This document shows, in pieces, positions 28,486 to 35,943 of a stretch of 64,000 bases of DNA (positions within the stretch are counted from its first letter, which is position 1; each line of letters opens with the position of its first letter). The notes under the pieces are model-generated. The model saw nothing but the letters and a program-made list of their open reading frames with translations. It was not told where the DNA came from and searched no databases. The DNA comes from Pseudovibrio sp. Tun.PSC04-5.I4. Its GTDB lineage: Bacteria > Pseudomonadota > Alphaproteobacteria > Rhizobiales > Stappiaceae. The position numbers and the translations under genes are program-made. The DNA lies in assembly GCF_900104145.1 (NCBI RefSeq), contig NZ_FNLB01000006.1:4094501-4158500 (forward strand), read 5' to 3'.

Positions 28486-29505
28486 TTAGTTCTTTGATTT
28501 GTCGACGAGTGCGCCAGACTTGATCCAAGGCATCATATCACGCAGTTTGGTGCCGATTTCCTCAATTGGATGCTCGTCGTTCAAGCGGCGAGTTGCTTTG
28601 AACTTAGCACCGCCTGCACGGTATTCCTGCATCCACTGGGAGGTGAAGGTACCGTCCTGGATTTCGGTCAGAACGCGCTTCATCTCTGCTTTGGTCTCAG
28701 AGGTTACGATGCGCGGGCCGGTCTGGTACTCACCCCATTCAGCAGTGTTGGAGATGGAGTAGTTCATGTTGGCGATGCCACCTTCGTAGATCAGATCTAC
28801 GATCAGCTTCACTTCATGCAGACACTCAAAGTAGGCCATTTCAGGAGCATAACCAGCTTCTGTCAGGGTCTCGAAACCAGCACGGATCAGTTCAACCAAA
28901 CCGCCACACAGAACGGCCTGTTCGCCGAACAAATCGGTTTCACACTCTTCACGGAATGTGGTTTCAATGATGCCGGAACGACCGCCACCAACGCCGGATG
29001 CGTAAGCCAGACCGAGGTCTTTTGCATTACCGGTTGCGTCCTGATGAACAGCGATCAAACATGGCACGCCGCCGCCCTTCTGGTATTCGCCGCGTACGGT
29101 ATGGCCTGGGCCTTTTGGTGCAACCATCAGAACGTCGATGGTGGACTTAGGCTCGATCAGACCGAAGTGAACGTTGAGGCCATGTGCGAAAGCAATTGCT
29201 GCGCCGTCGCGGATGTTTGCCGCGATGTCGTCTTTCCAGATGTCGGACTGCAACTCATCAGGAGTTGCCATCATCATCAGGTCAGCTTCAGCAGCAGCTT
29301 CTGCAACGGTCTTAACAATGAAGCCATCAGCTTCAGCTTTAAAACGTGTTGTGGAACCTTCACGCAGAGCAACAACGATACCAGTTACGCCGCTGTCTTT
29401 CAGGTTCATTGCATGTGCACGGCCCTGTGAACCGTAGCCAATGATCGCAACTTTTTTAGCCTTAAGCAGGTTTAAATCTGCATCGCGGTCGTAATATACG
29501 CGCAT
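28486..29505 (-). CDS. ilvC: Ketol-acid reductoisomerase
   Basis: Second step of valine and isoleucine synthesis: isomerises and reduces acetolactate with NADPH. 339 residues, exactly the class I length, from the ATG at 29505 with AGGGGAA before it; the frame extends to 29541 without merit. Signatures: GYGSQGRAHAMNLKDSG (NADPH fold), MMATPDELQ, and the metal-binding QAVLCGGLVELIRAGFE. It is unlinked to ilvIH (35.3-37.7 kb) but in the same direction. Confidence 0.97.
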   Translation of the reverse strand: MRVYYDRDADLNLLKAKKVAIIGYGSQGRAHAMNLKDSGVTGIVVALREGSTTRFKAEADGFIVKTVAEAAAEADLMMMATPDELQSDIWKDDIAANIRDGAAIAFAHGLNVHFGLIEPKSTIDVLMVAPKGPGHTVRGEYQKGGGVPCLIAVHQDATGNAKDLGLAYASGVGGGRSGIIETTFREECETDLFGEQAVLCGGLVELIRAGFETLTEAGYAPEMAYFECLHEVKLIVDLIYEGGIANMNYSISNTAEWGEYQTGPRIVTSETKAEMKRVLTEIQDGTFTSQWMQEYRAGGAKFKATRRLNDEHPIEEIGTKLRDMMPWIKSGALVDKSKN

Positions 29506-29561
29506 GGTATTTCCCCTAGTTTCCAAGTGTGCCTTTCCCAAAGCACATGTGGTTTTTGTTT

Positions 29562-29655
29562 CTAAAGCAATTTGACGGTGCCAATTTGCTTTAATCTTCT
29601 GATCTGACGCGTATTCTTTTCCGAAAACCGGTAGCCACTTTTCGGGAACACGCTT
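29562..29655. repeat. Dispersed double-hairpin repeat, copy 1
   Basis: Two adjoining inverted repeats: CTAAAGCAATTTG against CAAATTGCTTTAA (29562-29594), then CGTATTCTTTTCCGAAAA against TTTTCGGGAACACG (about 29610-29653). A second copy with the same order lies at 57413-57517. The second part resembles an intergenic repeat widespread in rhizobial genomes (CCGAAAACCGG...CACTTTTCGG). Confidence 0.75.
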
Positions 29656-30284
29656 TAGTCCTTAGCTCCGTAGAGCTGCATGAACTGTGAGACTGCGGTT
29701 TTGGCCGCACCGTCTAATTCTTTCCGGCTTGCTTGTGGGCTTGCGCCAAGAAGCAAGCGGATGTGCTGATCGCGAACGACCAGCCCGTAAAGTGTGCTGT
29801 AAGCTTCCTGCGGATCTTCGCACTGCAGGTAACCTTGTATGCAGCCCTTTTCCAGCAGGACTGTGGTCTGTCTGCCAATGCGGGCGCGGCCACTTTTTTC
29901 AAGGACGGCGCCAAGACCTGTTTCAGCTTTACTGGCTTGCCCGATGGCAAGTCTGTTCAGGGCCAGAGAGACATCACCGGAGATTGTCTCCAGCAAGCTC
30001 TTGGCAAATTCTTCAAGTGCGGCACGAAGGCCGGTTTCGCTCATGTTGGCTGCAGGATCTGCGCCCGGAATAACCTTGGAGGCCTGCCGGGTAACAATTG
30101 CAGCCAGCAAACCATCCCGATCTCCAAACCACTTGTAAAGACTCTCTTTGGAGCATCCTGCCGCCCGTGCGATAGCTGCTGTTGTCAGCGCTTTTTCGCC
30201 GCCTTCTACGAGCAGTTCCAAGGCCTTATCCAGAACCGCACGCTGGCGATCTGTGAAGTCTTGTTGTTCTGGCTCGGTTGGCAT
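29655..30284 (-). CDS. TetR/AcrR-family regulator
   Basis: 209 residues with an N-terminal helix-turn-helix (LTTAAIARAAGCSKESLYKWFG, about residues 38-59) and an AefR-like C-terminal ligand domain. Its stop codon falls at the edge of the dispersed repeat. A 14-bp perfect palindrome lies 42 bp before the start, the likely autoregulatory operator. Target genes are unclear. Confidence 0.88.
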   Translation of the reverse strand: MPTEPEQQDFTDRQRAVLDKALELLVEGGEKALTTAAIARAAGCSKESLYKWFGDRDGLLAAIVTRQASKVIPGADPAANMSETGLRAALEEFAKSLLETISGDVSLALNRLAIGQASKAETGLGAVLEKSGRARIGRQTTVLLEKGCIQGYLQCEDPQEAYSTLYGLVVRDQHIRLLLGASPQASRKELDGAAKTAVSQFMQLYGAKD

Positions 30285-30325
30285 TGTGGGTTGGCATTCC
30301 TGTAGTTTATCGTTGGTTATTTTCT

Positions 30326-30339
30326 GTACCGTACGGTAC
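30326..30339. promoter_or_regulatory. Palindromic operator upstream of the TetR gene
   Basis: GTACCGTACGGTAC is a perfect palindrome, followed by a degenerate repeat GGTTCGGTT. Size, symmetry and distance (42 bp) fit a TetR dimer site. Regulator assignment is inferred. Confidence 0.65.
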
Positions 30340-30467
30340 GGTTCGGTTATGCCCGAGAATCATTTGGTGTGCAACAGGAAAGTGTGAGGACCGCCCAGAA
30401 ATTTGAAATTTAAGTATAGGGCTTGGGGTGATGACGTTGCGATTGTTGCTGTTTGCACAAAACGCAA

Positions 30468-30498
30468 ATACCCCGGAGGCTTGTGCTCTCCGGGGTAT
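30468..30498 (-). terminator. Terminator of the YeeE pair
   Basis: ATACCCCGGAG / CTCCGGGGTAT, an 11-bp perfect stem with a nine-base loop, about 43 bp beyond the stop of the second YeeE gene. Only a weak T-run follows. Confidence 0.65.
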
Positions 30499-30540
30499 CG
30501 CTGTGCTGAACTAGATGCAGTTCAGTCGGGGGACGTTAAA

Positions 30541-31143
30541 CTATGCATGTGCTGTGGTTGATCCCACAGATGCAGTGTTGTTCTGATCCATGCTGCGATC
30601 TGTTTTCCATGGCCGCGCCATTTCCAGAGCAACCATGACGACGATAAGCGCACCGGCTGTGATCAGGCCCAGCATCCAAAATGGCAGGGCAGGGAACAGG
30701 TCGGCATAGGTGATCTTGCCGAAGCTTCCCAGATCCAATGCGCCGTCAATGAGGGACTTGTTGTAGCCATAGAAAGCTGCGCCGAGGATGCCGCCGGTGA
30801 CGGTGAACCATGCATCTTTGTAGCCGCGGCCAATCTGAGCAAAGACTGTGCCCGGACAAGCGCCTGCGATGGCAATACCAACGCCGAGAATAGCACCACC
30901 AACGATGATGTTGCCAACTACAAAGCCCTTAGGGTGCAGCTCGGCAAGGCCAAATGCTGTCAGGCCGGAAAGAACGATGAGGCCAGTTGCGGTTGCTGCC
31001 AGAAACATCTTGAGCATGGTGTAGTCTTTGAACAGGAACTGTCCGATGAGAACACCCGGTTCCATGACGCGTGATTTTTCAAGCGCGACGCCGAAGACGA
31101 GGCCCATAGTCAGGCCGAGGATGACAAGCCAGAAAACTTCCAT
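30541..31143 (-). CDS. YeeE/YedE (DUF6691-type) sulfur transport half-protein
   Basis: 200 residues, about five or six membrane helices. The loop IAGACPGTVFAQIGRGY is the conserved cysteine motif of the YeeE/YedE family, whose members carry thiosulfate or other reduced sulfur through the inner membrane. It is downstream of, and 11 bp from, the other half (31155-31673); such split pairs probably work together. Confidence 0.85.
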   Translation of the reverse strand: MEVFWLVILGLTMGLVFGVALEKSRVMEPGVLIGQFLFKDYTMLKMFLAATATGLIVLSGLTAFGLAELHPKGFVVGNIIVGGAILGVGIAIAGACPGTVFAQIGRGYKDAWFTVTGGILGAAFYGYNKSLIDGALDLGSFGKITYADLFPALPFWMLGLITAGALIVVMVALEMARPWKTDRSMDQNNTASVGSTTAHA

Positions 31144-31154
31144 GATATCGCTCC

Positions 31155-31673
31155 TTAAGCCCGTTTGTAGAGAAGATTGGCAGCAACTATGCCGCCTGCA
31201 AACATTGCCGCAACAGCGACGCTAGACCCGACGCTCAGCTGAGCCAGACCAGAAATACCGTGGCCGGATGTGCAGCCCCCGGCGATGCGTGCGCCGACCA
31301 GAAGCACGAAGCCACCAATGAAGCCTTGCAACATGCGGACCACTGGGGATGTGCTTGCGCCGACGCTTTGCCAGCTGAGAGATGAGAAGGTGGCTTTGCG
31401 GCCACTTGCTTTGTAGGAGATCAACGCGCCCAGAGCTATGCCGATGACCAGAGCACTCTGCCAGAAGTATTTGTCCTTCGACATGTACTTGGCGAAATAT
31501 TTGATGTCTGTCACGCTGGAATCAAACATGGAAAAGATGAAACCAGTCGCTGTCACGAATGATGATGAAGCCCCCAGTGCCGTATCCACCAACAAAAATG
31601 CAGGGATTTGCAGAAGCCCGATAACTATGCCCGCCAGATAGGGGGACCAAACGTTTTGCTTGAGAATGTCCAA
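31155..31673 (-). CDS. YeeE/YedE-family membrane protein, first half of pair
   Basis: 172 residues with about four or five membrane segments and the diagnostic AGGCTSGHGISGLAQLSVGS near residue 127, equivalent to the cysteine motif of the partner. Split YeeE pairs of this layout are known next to BigR-type sulfur sensors; here no ArsR-type regulator gene is adjacent, though an AT-rich inverted repeat lies just upstream. Confidence 0.87.
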   Translation of the reverse strand: MDILKQNVWSPYLAGIVIGLLQIPAFLLVDTALGASSSFVTATGFIFSMFDSSVTDIKYFAKYMSKDKYFWQSALVIGIALGALISYKASGRKATFSSLSWQSVGASTSPVVRMLQGFIGGFVLLVGARIAGGCTSGHGISGLAQLSVGSSVAVAAMFAGGIVAANLLYKRA

Positions 31674-31696
31674 TTGATTGCCCTCTCTTTAATTTA

Positions 31697-31710
31697 ATAT
31701 ATTCATATAT
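31697..31710. promoter_or_regulatory. AT-rich inverted repeat upstream of YeeE pair
   Basis: ATATAT-TC-ATATAT, 24 bp before the start of the first YeeE gene, inside a TTTAATATATTC tract. ArsR-family repressors such as BigR bind AT-rich palindromes in this position, but simple AT composition could also explain it. Confidence 0.4.
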
Positions 31711-32004
31711 GCTAATAAACTAATATACAAGAGAATTGTGCATGGCGGTCGGATTTGGGATTTTCATTGCCAGCGGTCTGGGAGTAAGTGACCTCGCTGG
31801 GACGGGGCATTCGCTTGCTGGAGGAGTTGTTGCCAATAGGGCAGAACGCAGTAAAGCGTGACTGGGTGGTTTTGCTGTTCTTATAAGCGAGGCAGAGCTC
31901 TTCAGTTTTGATCTGGAGAATGCCCCATAGCCTGAGCGCGGGAGATTTCATCTTTGCGTAGATGCTCAAAGGCTTCCCTTGCCGTTTCGGCGGCGAGGGA
32001 ATGT
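31711..32004. other. Intergenic region, no gene supported
   Basis: A 99-codon frame on the minus strand (31712-32011) has no recognisable motif, no good ribosome site and unusual composition; I do not call it a gene. Confidence 0.4.
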
Positions 32005-32382
32005 TTAGCAAGAATTACTGGTTTCTAATGATTTAGCCCGATAGGCGCGCTCGTTCCTCAGCAGCTGAGGTGCGTCGAGCGTGCTGATTGGGACTGACTT
32101 GTCTTTGGGAATATCGTCTGTCAGTTGCAAAGACAGATAGCGCAGGCAACACACGCGTAGGAAGCTGGTGAAATTGCCAAGGTCATGTCCGGCTTCAACG
32201 GATTCGATGTGCAATCTCGTCAGAAGTTGCCCAACGGATATGCTATCCCGCTGAGCTATCTCCTCAAGTATCGTCCAGAAATACGTTTCCAAGCGGACAC
32301 TTGTCACCATGCGGTCAACGCGAAGAGATCGTGTTGTGCTCTCCCACAAGTCAGTGTCTGCCTTGATGAAAAGCTCGCACAT
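32005..32382 (-). CDS. Ribbon-helix-helix domain protein
   Basis: 125 residues. RSLRVDRMVTSVRLETYFWTILEEIAQRDSISVGQLL (residues about 19-55) reads as the strand-helix-helix of the RHH_4 family found in alphaproteobacteria; the rest is helical and polar. Probably a small DNA-binding regulator. Precedes no obvious partner; the DJ-1/PfpI gene lies 31 bp upstream in the same direction, so they may be co-transcribed. Confidence 0.75.
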   Translation of the reverse strand: MCELFIKADTDLWESTTRSLRVDRMVTSVRLETYFWTILEEIAQRDSISVGQLLTRLHIESVEAGHDLGNFTSFLRVCCLRYLSLQLTDDIPKDKSVPISTLDAPQLLRNERAYRAKSLETSNSC

Positions 32383-32413
32383 GGTTCTCTCCGCATTGGT
32401 TTACTGGTGTTGA

Positions 32414-32995
32414 TTAAGCATAGGCTGGCTGGTTGAGCCGGGCAAGGAACTGCTTAAGCCATGCAGGATGAGCTGGCCAAGCCGGTGCTGTTACGAGATT
32501 TCCGTCAGTTATGGCATCAGCCACATCAATATCTGCAAACGTGCCGCCTGACATGGTGACTTCAGGAGCACAGGCTGGGTAAGCAGAGCAGGTTCTGCCT
32601 TCTAGCACACCAGCAGCGGATAGAAGCTGCGCGCCATGGCAGATGGCAGCGACGGGCTTATTTTCCTTGAAGAAATGACGGATCATGTCCAGAACGGCTG
32701 GGTTCAGGCGCAGGTACTCGGGAGCGCGGCCTCCAGGAATGACGAGTGCGTCGTAGTCTGCCGGATTGATGTCATCGAATGTGGCGTTGAGTGCGAAGTT
32801 GTGACCACGCTTTTCCGTGTAGGTCTGGTCACCTTCAAAATCATGAATGGATGTTGCGATTGTATCGCCGGCGTTCTTGTCCGGGCAAACGGCATGCACA
32901 TCGTGGCCAACAGCGCCTAGAGTTTGGAATGGCACCATGGTTTCGTAATCCTCGGTGAAGTCACCGGTGATCATAAGGATTTTTTGAGCAGACAT
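32414..32995 (-). CDS. DJ-1/PfpI family protein (glutamine amidotransferase-like)
   Basis: 193 residues from the ATG at 32995, with GGGAGGG seven bases upstream; the frame extends uselessly to 33169. ILMITGDFTEDYETMVPFQ starts the Rossmann-like fold, ALVIPGGRAPEYLR supplies the conserved glutamate region, and AICHGAQLL carries the nucleophilic cysteine. Family members act as glyoxalases, deglycases or proteases; this subtype is not further assignable. Confidence 0.88.
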   Translation of the reverse strand: MSAQKILMITGDFTEDYETMVPFQTLGAVGHDVHAVCPDKNAGDTIATSIHDFEGDQTYTEKRGHNFALNATFDDINPADYDALVIPGGRAPEYLRLNPAVLDMIRHFFKENKPVAAICHGAQLLSAAGVLEGRTCSAYPACAPEVTMSGGTFADIDVADAITDGNLVTAPAWPAHPAWLKQFLARLNQPAYA

Positions 32996-33092
32996 GTTTC
33001 CCTCCCAGATATAACTGCGAGGGAAACCTAGCAAGGGATGTGGCTGAGCGGGTAATAGCGTAATACTACATAGTTCAGTCACATGTTGGAGC

Positions 33093-34010
33093 TTATTGGA
33101 TTTCGTTTGTTGTAATGGAAACCCAACGCTGGATTTGCGGCAAATCAAGGCCCGCAGACGTGCGATCATTTGCTTTCAGAGTAGATGTACCGAATTGGTA
33201 GAACGCACCAACGCGGACCTCATGAACCATTGGCTTGTCAGTATCATCACCTGGTTTGAAGTCGTATCCGTTGTAGGCGGCAGAAACACCAATCGGTAGG
33301 GATGCCAGCTTGTGCTTTACACCTGCGCCCCAACCCAAAATTGTAATTGTTGGATCATAGTCATCATTACCCTGATAACGATTACCAGCAAGATAGCTTA
33401 GATCAGCACTGAACTTGGTGTTTTTGGTCAGGTAGTAATCAACGCCGCCGCGTACAAAGACAGCTTCGCTGATTGATTCCTGATATTCGTCGTGATCATT
33501 ACTGCTCAGGTAACCGGCCTGACCGAGAAGCGTCACCTCACCAAGATAGTACTGTGTTTCGAGACCGCCAAAGGTGAAGAACTTGTTGGTGTCATCATCA
33601 CCATTGTCTTCTGTGAGGCCAACACCTGCAAATGCGCCAACCAGGCCAGATTCTGGAAGGCGGTAGGTCACGTGGGATGCGAGGTACCCTTCGCCCACTG
33701 TGAAGTCGTTGTTGTCTTCGTCTTTATTTTGATAATAAAATGTAGCAAGTCCGTCGAACTGAGCGCTGAAGTTTGCAGCAATCGGAAGGGAATATGCCCC
33801 TTTGACGGTCAGGGATTCAACCTCTGTATCATCTACGTCGACCTCTCCTTCTTCAAAGTCGGTACGGCCAACGTTCAGTTCCAGGATGCCACCTGCCGTC
33901 AGCTGAGCTGCATCGGGTTTGGTGTTGGAGTGAAAGGCTGAGATATCGGCTGCAAAAGTCGGAGATGCGATCAACGCTAGTGGGAGGGCCACTGCAGTAA
34001 GCTTAAACAT
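33093..34010 (-). CDS. Outer-membrane beta-barrel protein
   Basis: 305 residues. A signal peptide (MFKLTAVALPLALIASPTFA, cut at residue 20) is followed by alternating aromatic/polar strands with acidic turns (DNGDDDTN, SNDHDEY), typical of porin-like barrels of 10-14 strands. The last residue is not phenylalanine as in many barrels. No specific family recognised; function as channel or adhesin is open. Confidence 0.7.
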   Translation of the reverse strand: MFKLTAVALPLALIASPTFAADISAFHSNTKPDAAQLTAGGILELNVGRTDFEEGEVDVDDTEVESLTVKGAYSLPIAANFSAQFDGLATFYYQNKDEDNNDFTVGEGYLASHVTYRLPESGLVGAFAGVGLTEDNGDDDTNKFFTFGGLETQYYLGEVTLLGQAGYLSSNDHDEYQESISEAVFVRGGVDYYLTKNTKFSADLSYLAGNRYQGNDDYDPTITILGWGAGVKHKLASLPIGVSAAYNGYDFKPGDDTDKPMVHEVRVGAFYQFGTSTLKANDRTSAGLDLPQIQRWVSITTNEIQ

Positions 34011-34412
34011 TGTAATACCTGTAATTCTGGTCGCCTGTGAGGCACTAGATATAATTATTCTGAGTCTTTGTTGGTTTTCTGAAAGTAAGGTCTCAGGAAA
34101 TACTTATTTATGATTTAGAAGCTTCAGGTTGTGTGCCGAATGGTACAGGTGGAAATTTTGTGATTGTTGGTATGGCAATGGTATGCTTGCTATAGTTGTG
34201 TAAATATATGTGGATGTATTTCGTGGCAGTGCAGATACGTGATTTTCATTAGATTTAACTTCAAATTTTATCAGAGGTTTCATGGTGAAATTCATGAGTG
34301 TGCTTTGAAGAACAGGACATGTAGAAAATAATTCTCCGCAATCTGGAAGTTGTATTTTGCTGACTTGTATTTATTGTTGAGAACTCGTCGCAAATAAGGC
34401 AGCGTTTTGCTG
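34011..34412. other. AT-rich intergenic region upstream of the barrel gene
   Basis: About 400 bp between the pdxJ terminator and the outer-membrane gene. Short frames here lack support. It probably holds the barrel gene promoter and 5' leader. Confidence 0.4.
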
Positions 34413-34446
34413 ATAAAAAAAGCAGCTGCGATAGGCAGCTGCTTTC
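34413..34446 (-). terminator. pdxJ terminator
   Basis: AGCAGCTGC (34421-34429) / GCAGCTGCT (34435-34443) stem with a five-base loop; on the minus strand a run of seven T follows. About 33 bp beyond the pdxJ stop. Confidence 0.85.
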
Positions 34447-34477
34447 ATTGATTTTCAATTTTGTTGATAGACGCCTG

Positions 34478-35227
34478 CTACAGCTCTCCAAGGGCTCCGC
34501 GGAAGCGGCGGACGCTTTCGGTGAAGCCGTGGATGAGGGCGTCGGCTGTAAAGCCGTGGCCGATCGAGACCTCGGAGATGTACGGGACGCGCTCGATCAA
34601 GGCTGGCAGGTTTTCGACAGTCAGGTCATGGCCTGCGTTGACCAGAAGACCTGCAGCTTTTGCGGCTTCCGCCGTTGCAACAACCTTCTCCAGTTCCCGC
34701 TTTTCAGCCTCTTTATCTGCGTGGCAAGCGCCATAGGGGCCGGTATAAATCTCAATGCGTTCTGCACCCGCTTCTGCTGCCAGTGTTGGCTGGCTTGGAT
34801 CCGGGTTCACGAACAAGGAGGTGCGGATGTCCAGAGATTTTGCCTGTGCAATGACCTCTTTGAGAAGATCCATGTTCTCATCAAAATCCCAACCATGGTC
34901 AGAAGTTTGTTGGGATGGGTCGTCTGGCACAAAGAGAACCTGCGTTGGACGAACTTCTTCCAGAAGCTCCATAAAGCGTTTGTCGGGGTACCCTTCAAGA
35001 CATAGCTCTTTACCCTGCATGTCTTCGGTAAGCATATTGGAAAGGTCCAGCACGTCCGTGCGGCGAATGTGGCGCTCATCGGGACGTGGATGAATGGTGA
35101 TGCCCTTTGCTCCGGCATTCAGAGCCAAAGCAGACAGGTGCGTGACGCTCGGCCACGGCACGTCGCGGCGATTGCGTATCACGGCGACAGCATTAACGTT
35201 GACGGATAGGCGACTTGGCGTCTTCAT
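34478..35227 (-). CDS. pdxJ: Pyridoxine 5'-phosphate synthase
   Basis: Condenses deoxyxylulose 5-phosphate with aminoacetone phosphate to pyridoxine 5'-phosphate, the start of vitamin B6 by the DXP route. 249 residues. RLSVNVNAVAVIRNRRD and GITIHPRPDERHIRR are the N-terminal and phosphate-binding signatures; the NVNAVA variant in place of the enterobacterial NIDHIA is the form I associate with rhizobial PdxJ. Confidence 0.94.
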   Translation of the reverse strand: MKTPSRLSVNVNAVAVIRNRRDVPWPSVTHLSALALNAGAKGITIHPRPDERHIRRTDVLDLSNMLTEDMQGKELCLEGYPDKRFMELLEEVRPTQVLFVPDDPSQQTSDHGWDFDENMDLLKEVIAQAKSLDIRTSLFVNPDPSQPTLAAEAGAERIEIYTGPYGACHADKEAEKRELEKVVATAEAAKAAGLLVNAGHDLTVENLPALIERVPYISEVSIGHGFTADALIHGFTESVRRFRGALGEL

Positions 35228-35265
35228 GGGGCAGCTCGTATGTGAGTTATGAATTTATATTAAAA

Positions 35266-35296
35266 CGGCGTCTTTGCAGGTTTGCAAAAGACGCCG
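35266..35296 (-). terminator. ilvIH terminator
   Basis: CGGCGTCTT (35266-35274) / AAGACGCCG (35288-35296), inner TGCA/TGCA extension, followed on the minus strand by TTTTAATAT; about 35 bp past the ilvH stop. Confidence 0.8.
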
Positions 35297-35330
35297 CACA
35301 ATAGCAATAGGACAAAATTGTCCGCCACCA

Positions 35331-35924
35331 TTAAATTTCGTCTTGCAAATCCTTCAATGCCTGACCACCACGGGCCAATGCTGCAACGCCCGTACGTGAA
35401 ACCTCTACAAGGCCGAGCGGAGTAAGAATTTCGATGAACTGGTCGATTTTATTTGTTCGGCCAGTAATCTCGAATACGAAGTGCTCGGTGGTTGCATCAA
35501 TAACGGTTGCTTTGAAGGCATCTGACAGGCGTAACGCCTCCAGACGTTTGTCGCCTACACCGCGCACTTTGATCAGAGCCAGCTCGCGTTCCAGCGGCTT
35601 TTCCTGATTGGTGTTGTGTGCTGCAACGGTGAGGTCGCGAACAAGATGCACTGGCACAAGCCGGTCAAGCTGATGGCGGATCTGCTCGATCACCTGCGGC
35701 GTACCGGTTGTGACAATTGTTATGCGGGAAACATGCTTCTCGTGCTCGGTTTCAGATACACTGAGGCTATCGATGTTGTAGCCGCGGCCTGAGAACAGGC
35801 CGATCACGCGGGCAAGAACACCGGGTTCGTTGTCCACGATGATGGATAGCGTATGTGTTTCGAGGACATCACTGGTTTCAGCTAGGAAGTAAGCTGATAG
35901 AGCGTCTGTTTTCTGTGCGTTCAT
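35331..35924 (-). CDS. ilvH: Acetolactate synthase small (regulatory) subunit
   Basis: 197 residues. The ACT domain is plain at LSIIVDNEPGVLARVIGLFS (about residues 27-46), and the C-terminal domain ends with the family's usual LARGGQAL. It binds valine and tunes the catalytic subunit encoded just upstream (19 bp gap). Also named ilvN in some species. Confidence 0.95.
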   Translation of the reverse strand: MNAQKTDALSAYFLAETSDVLETHTLSIIVDNEPGVLARVIGLFSGRGYNIDSLSVSETEHEKHVSRITIVTTGTPQVIEQIRHQLDRLVPVHLVRDLTVAAHNTNQEKPLERELALIKVRGVGDKRLEALRLSDAFKATVIDATTEHFVFEITGRTNKIDQFIEILTPLGLVEVSRTGVAALARGGQALKDLQDEI

Positions 35925-35943
35925 AATGTATCTCCCAGCCTAC

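Noticed and set aside
28570..29430. A 286-codon plus-strand frame opposite ilvC
   Set aside because: Shadow of a well-supported ketol-acid reductoisomerase gene; cysteine-rich and without motifs.
31712..32011. A 99-codon minus-strand frame between YeeE and RHH genes
   Set aside because: No motif, no ribosome site, composition unlike neighbours; left as intergenic.
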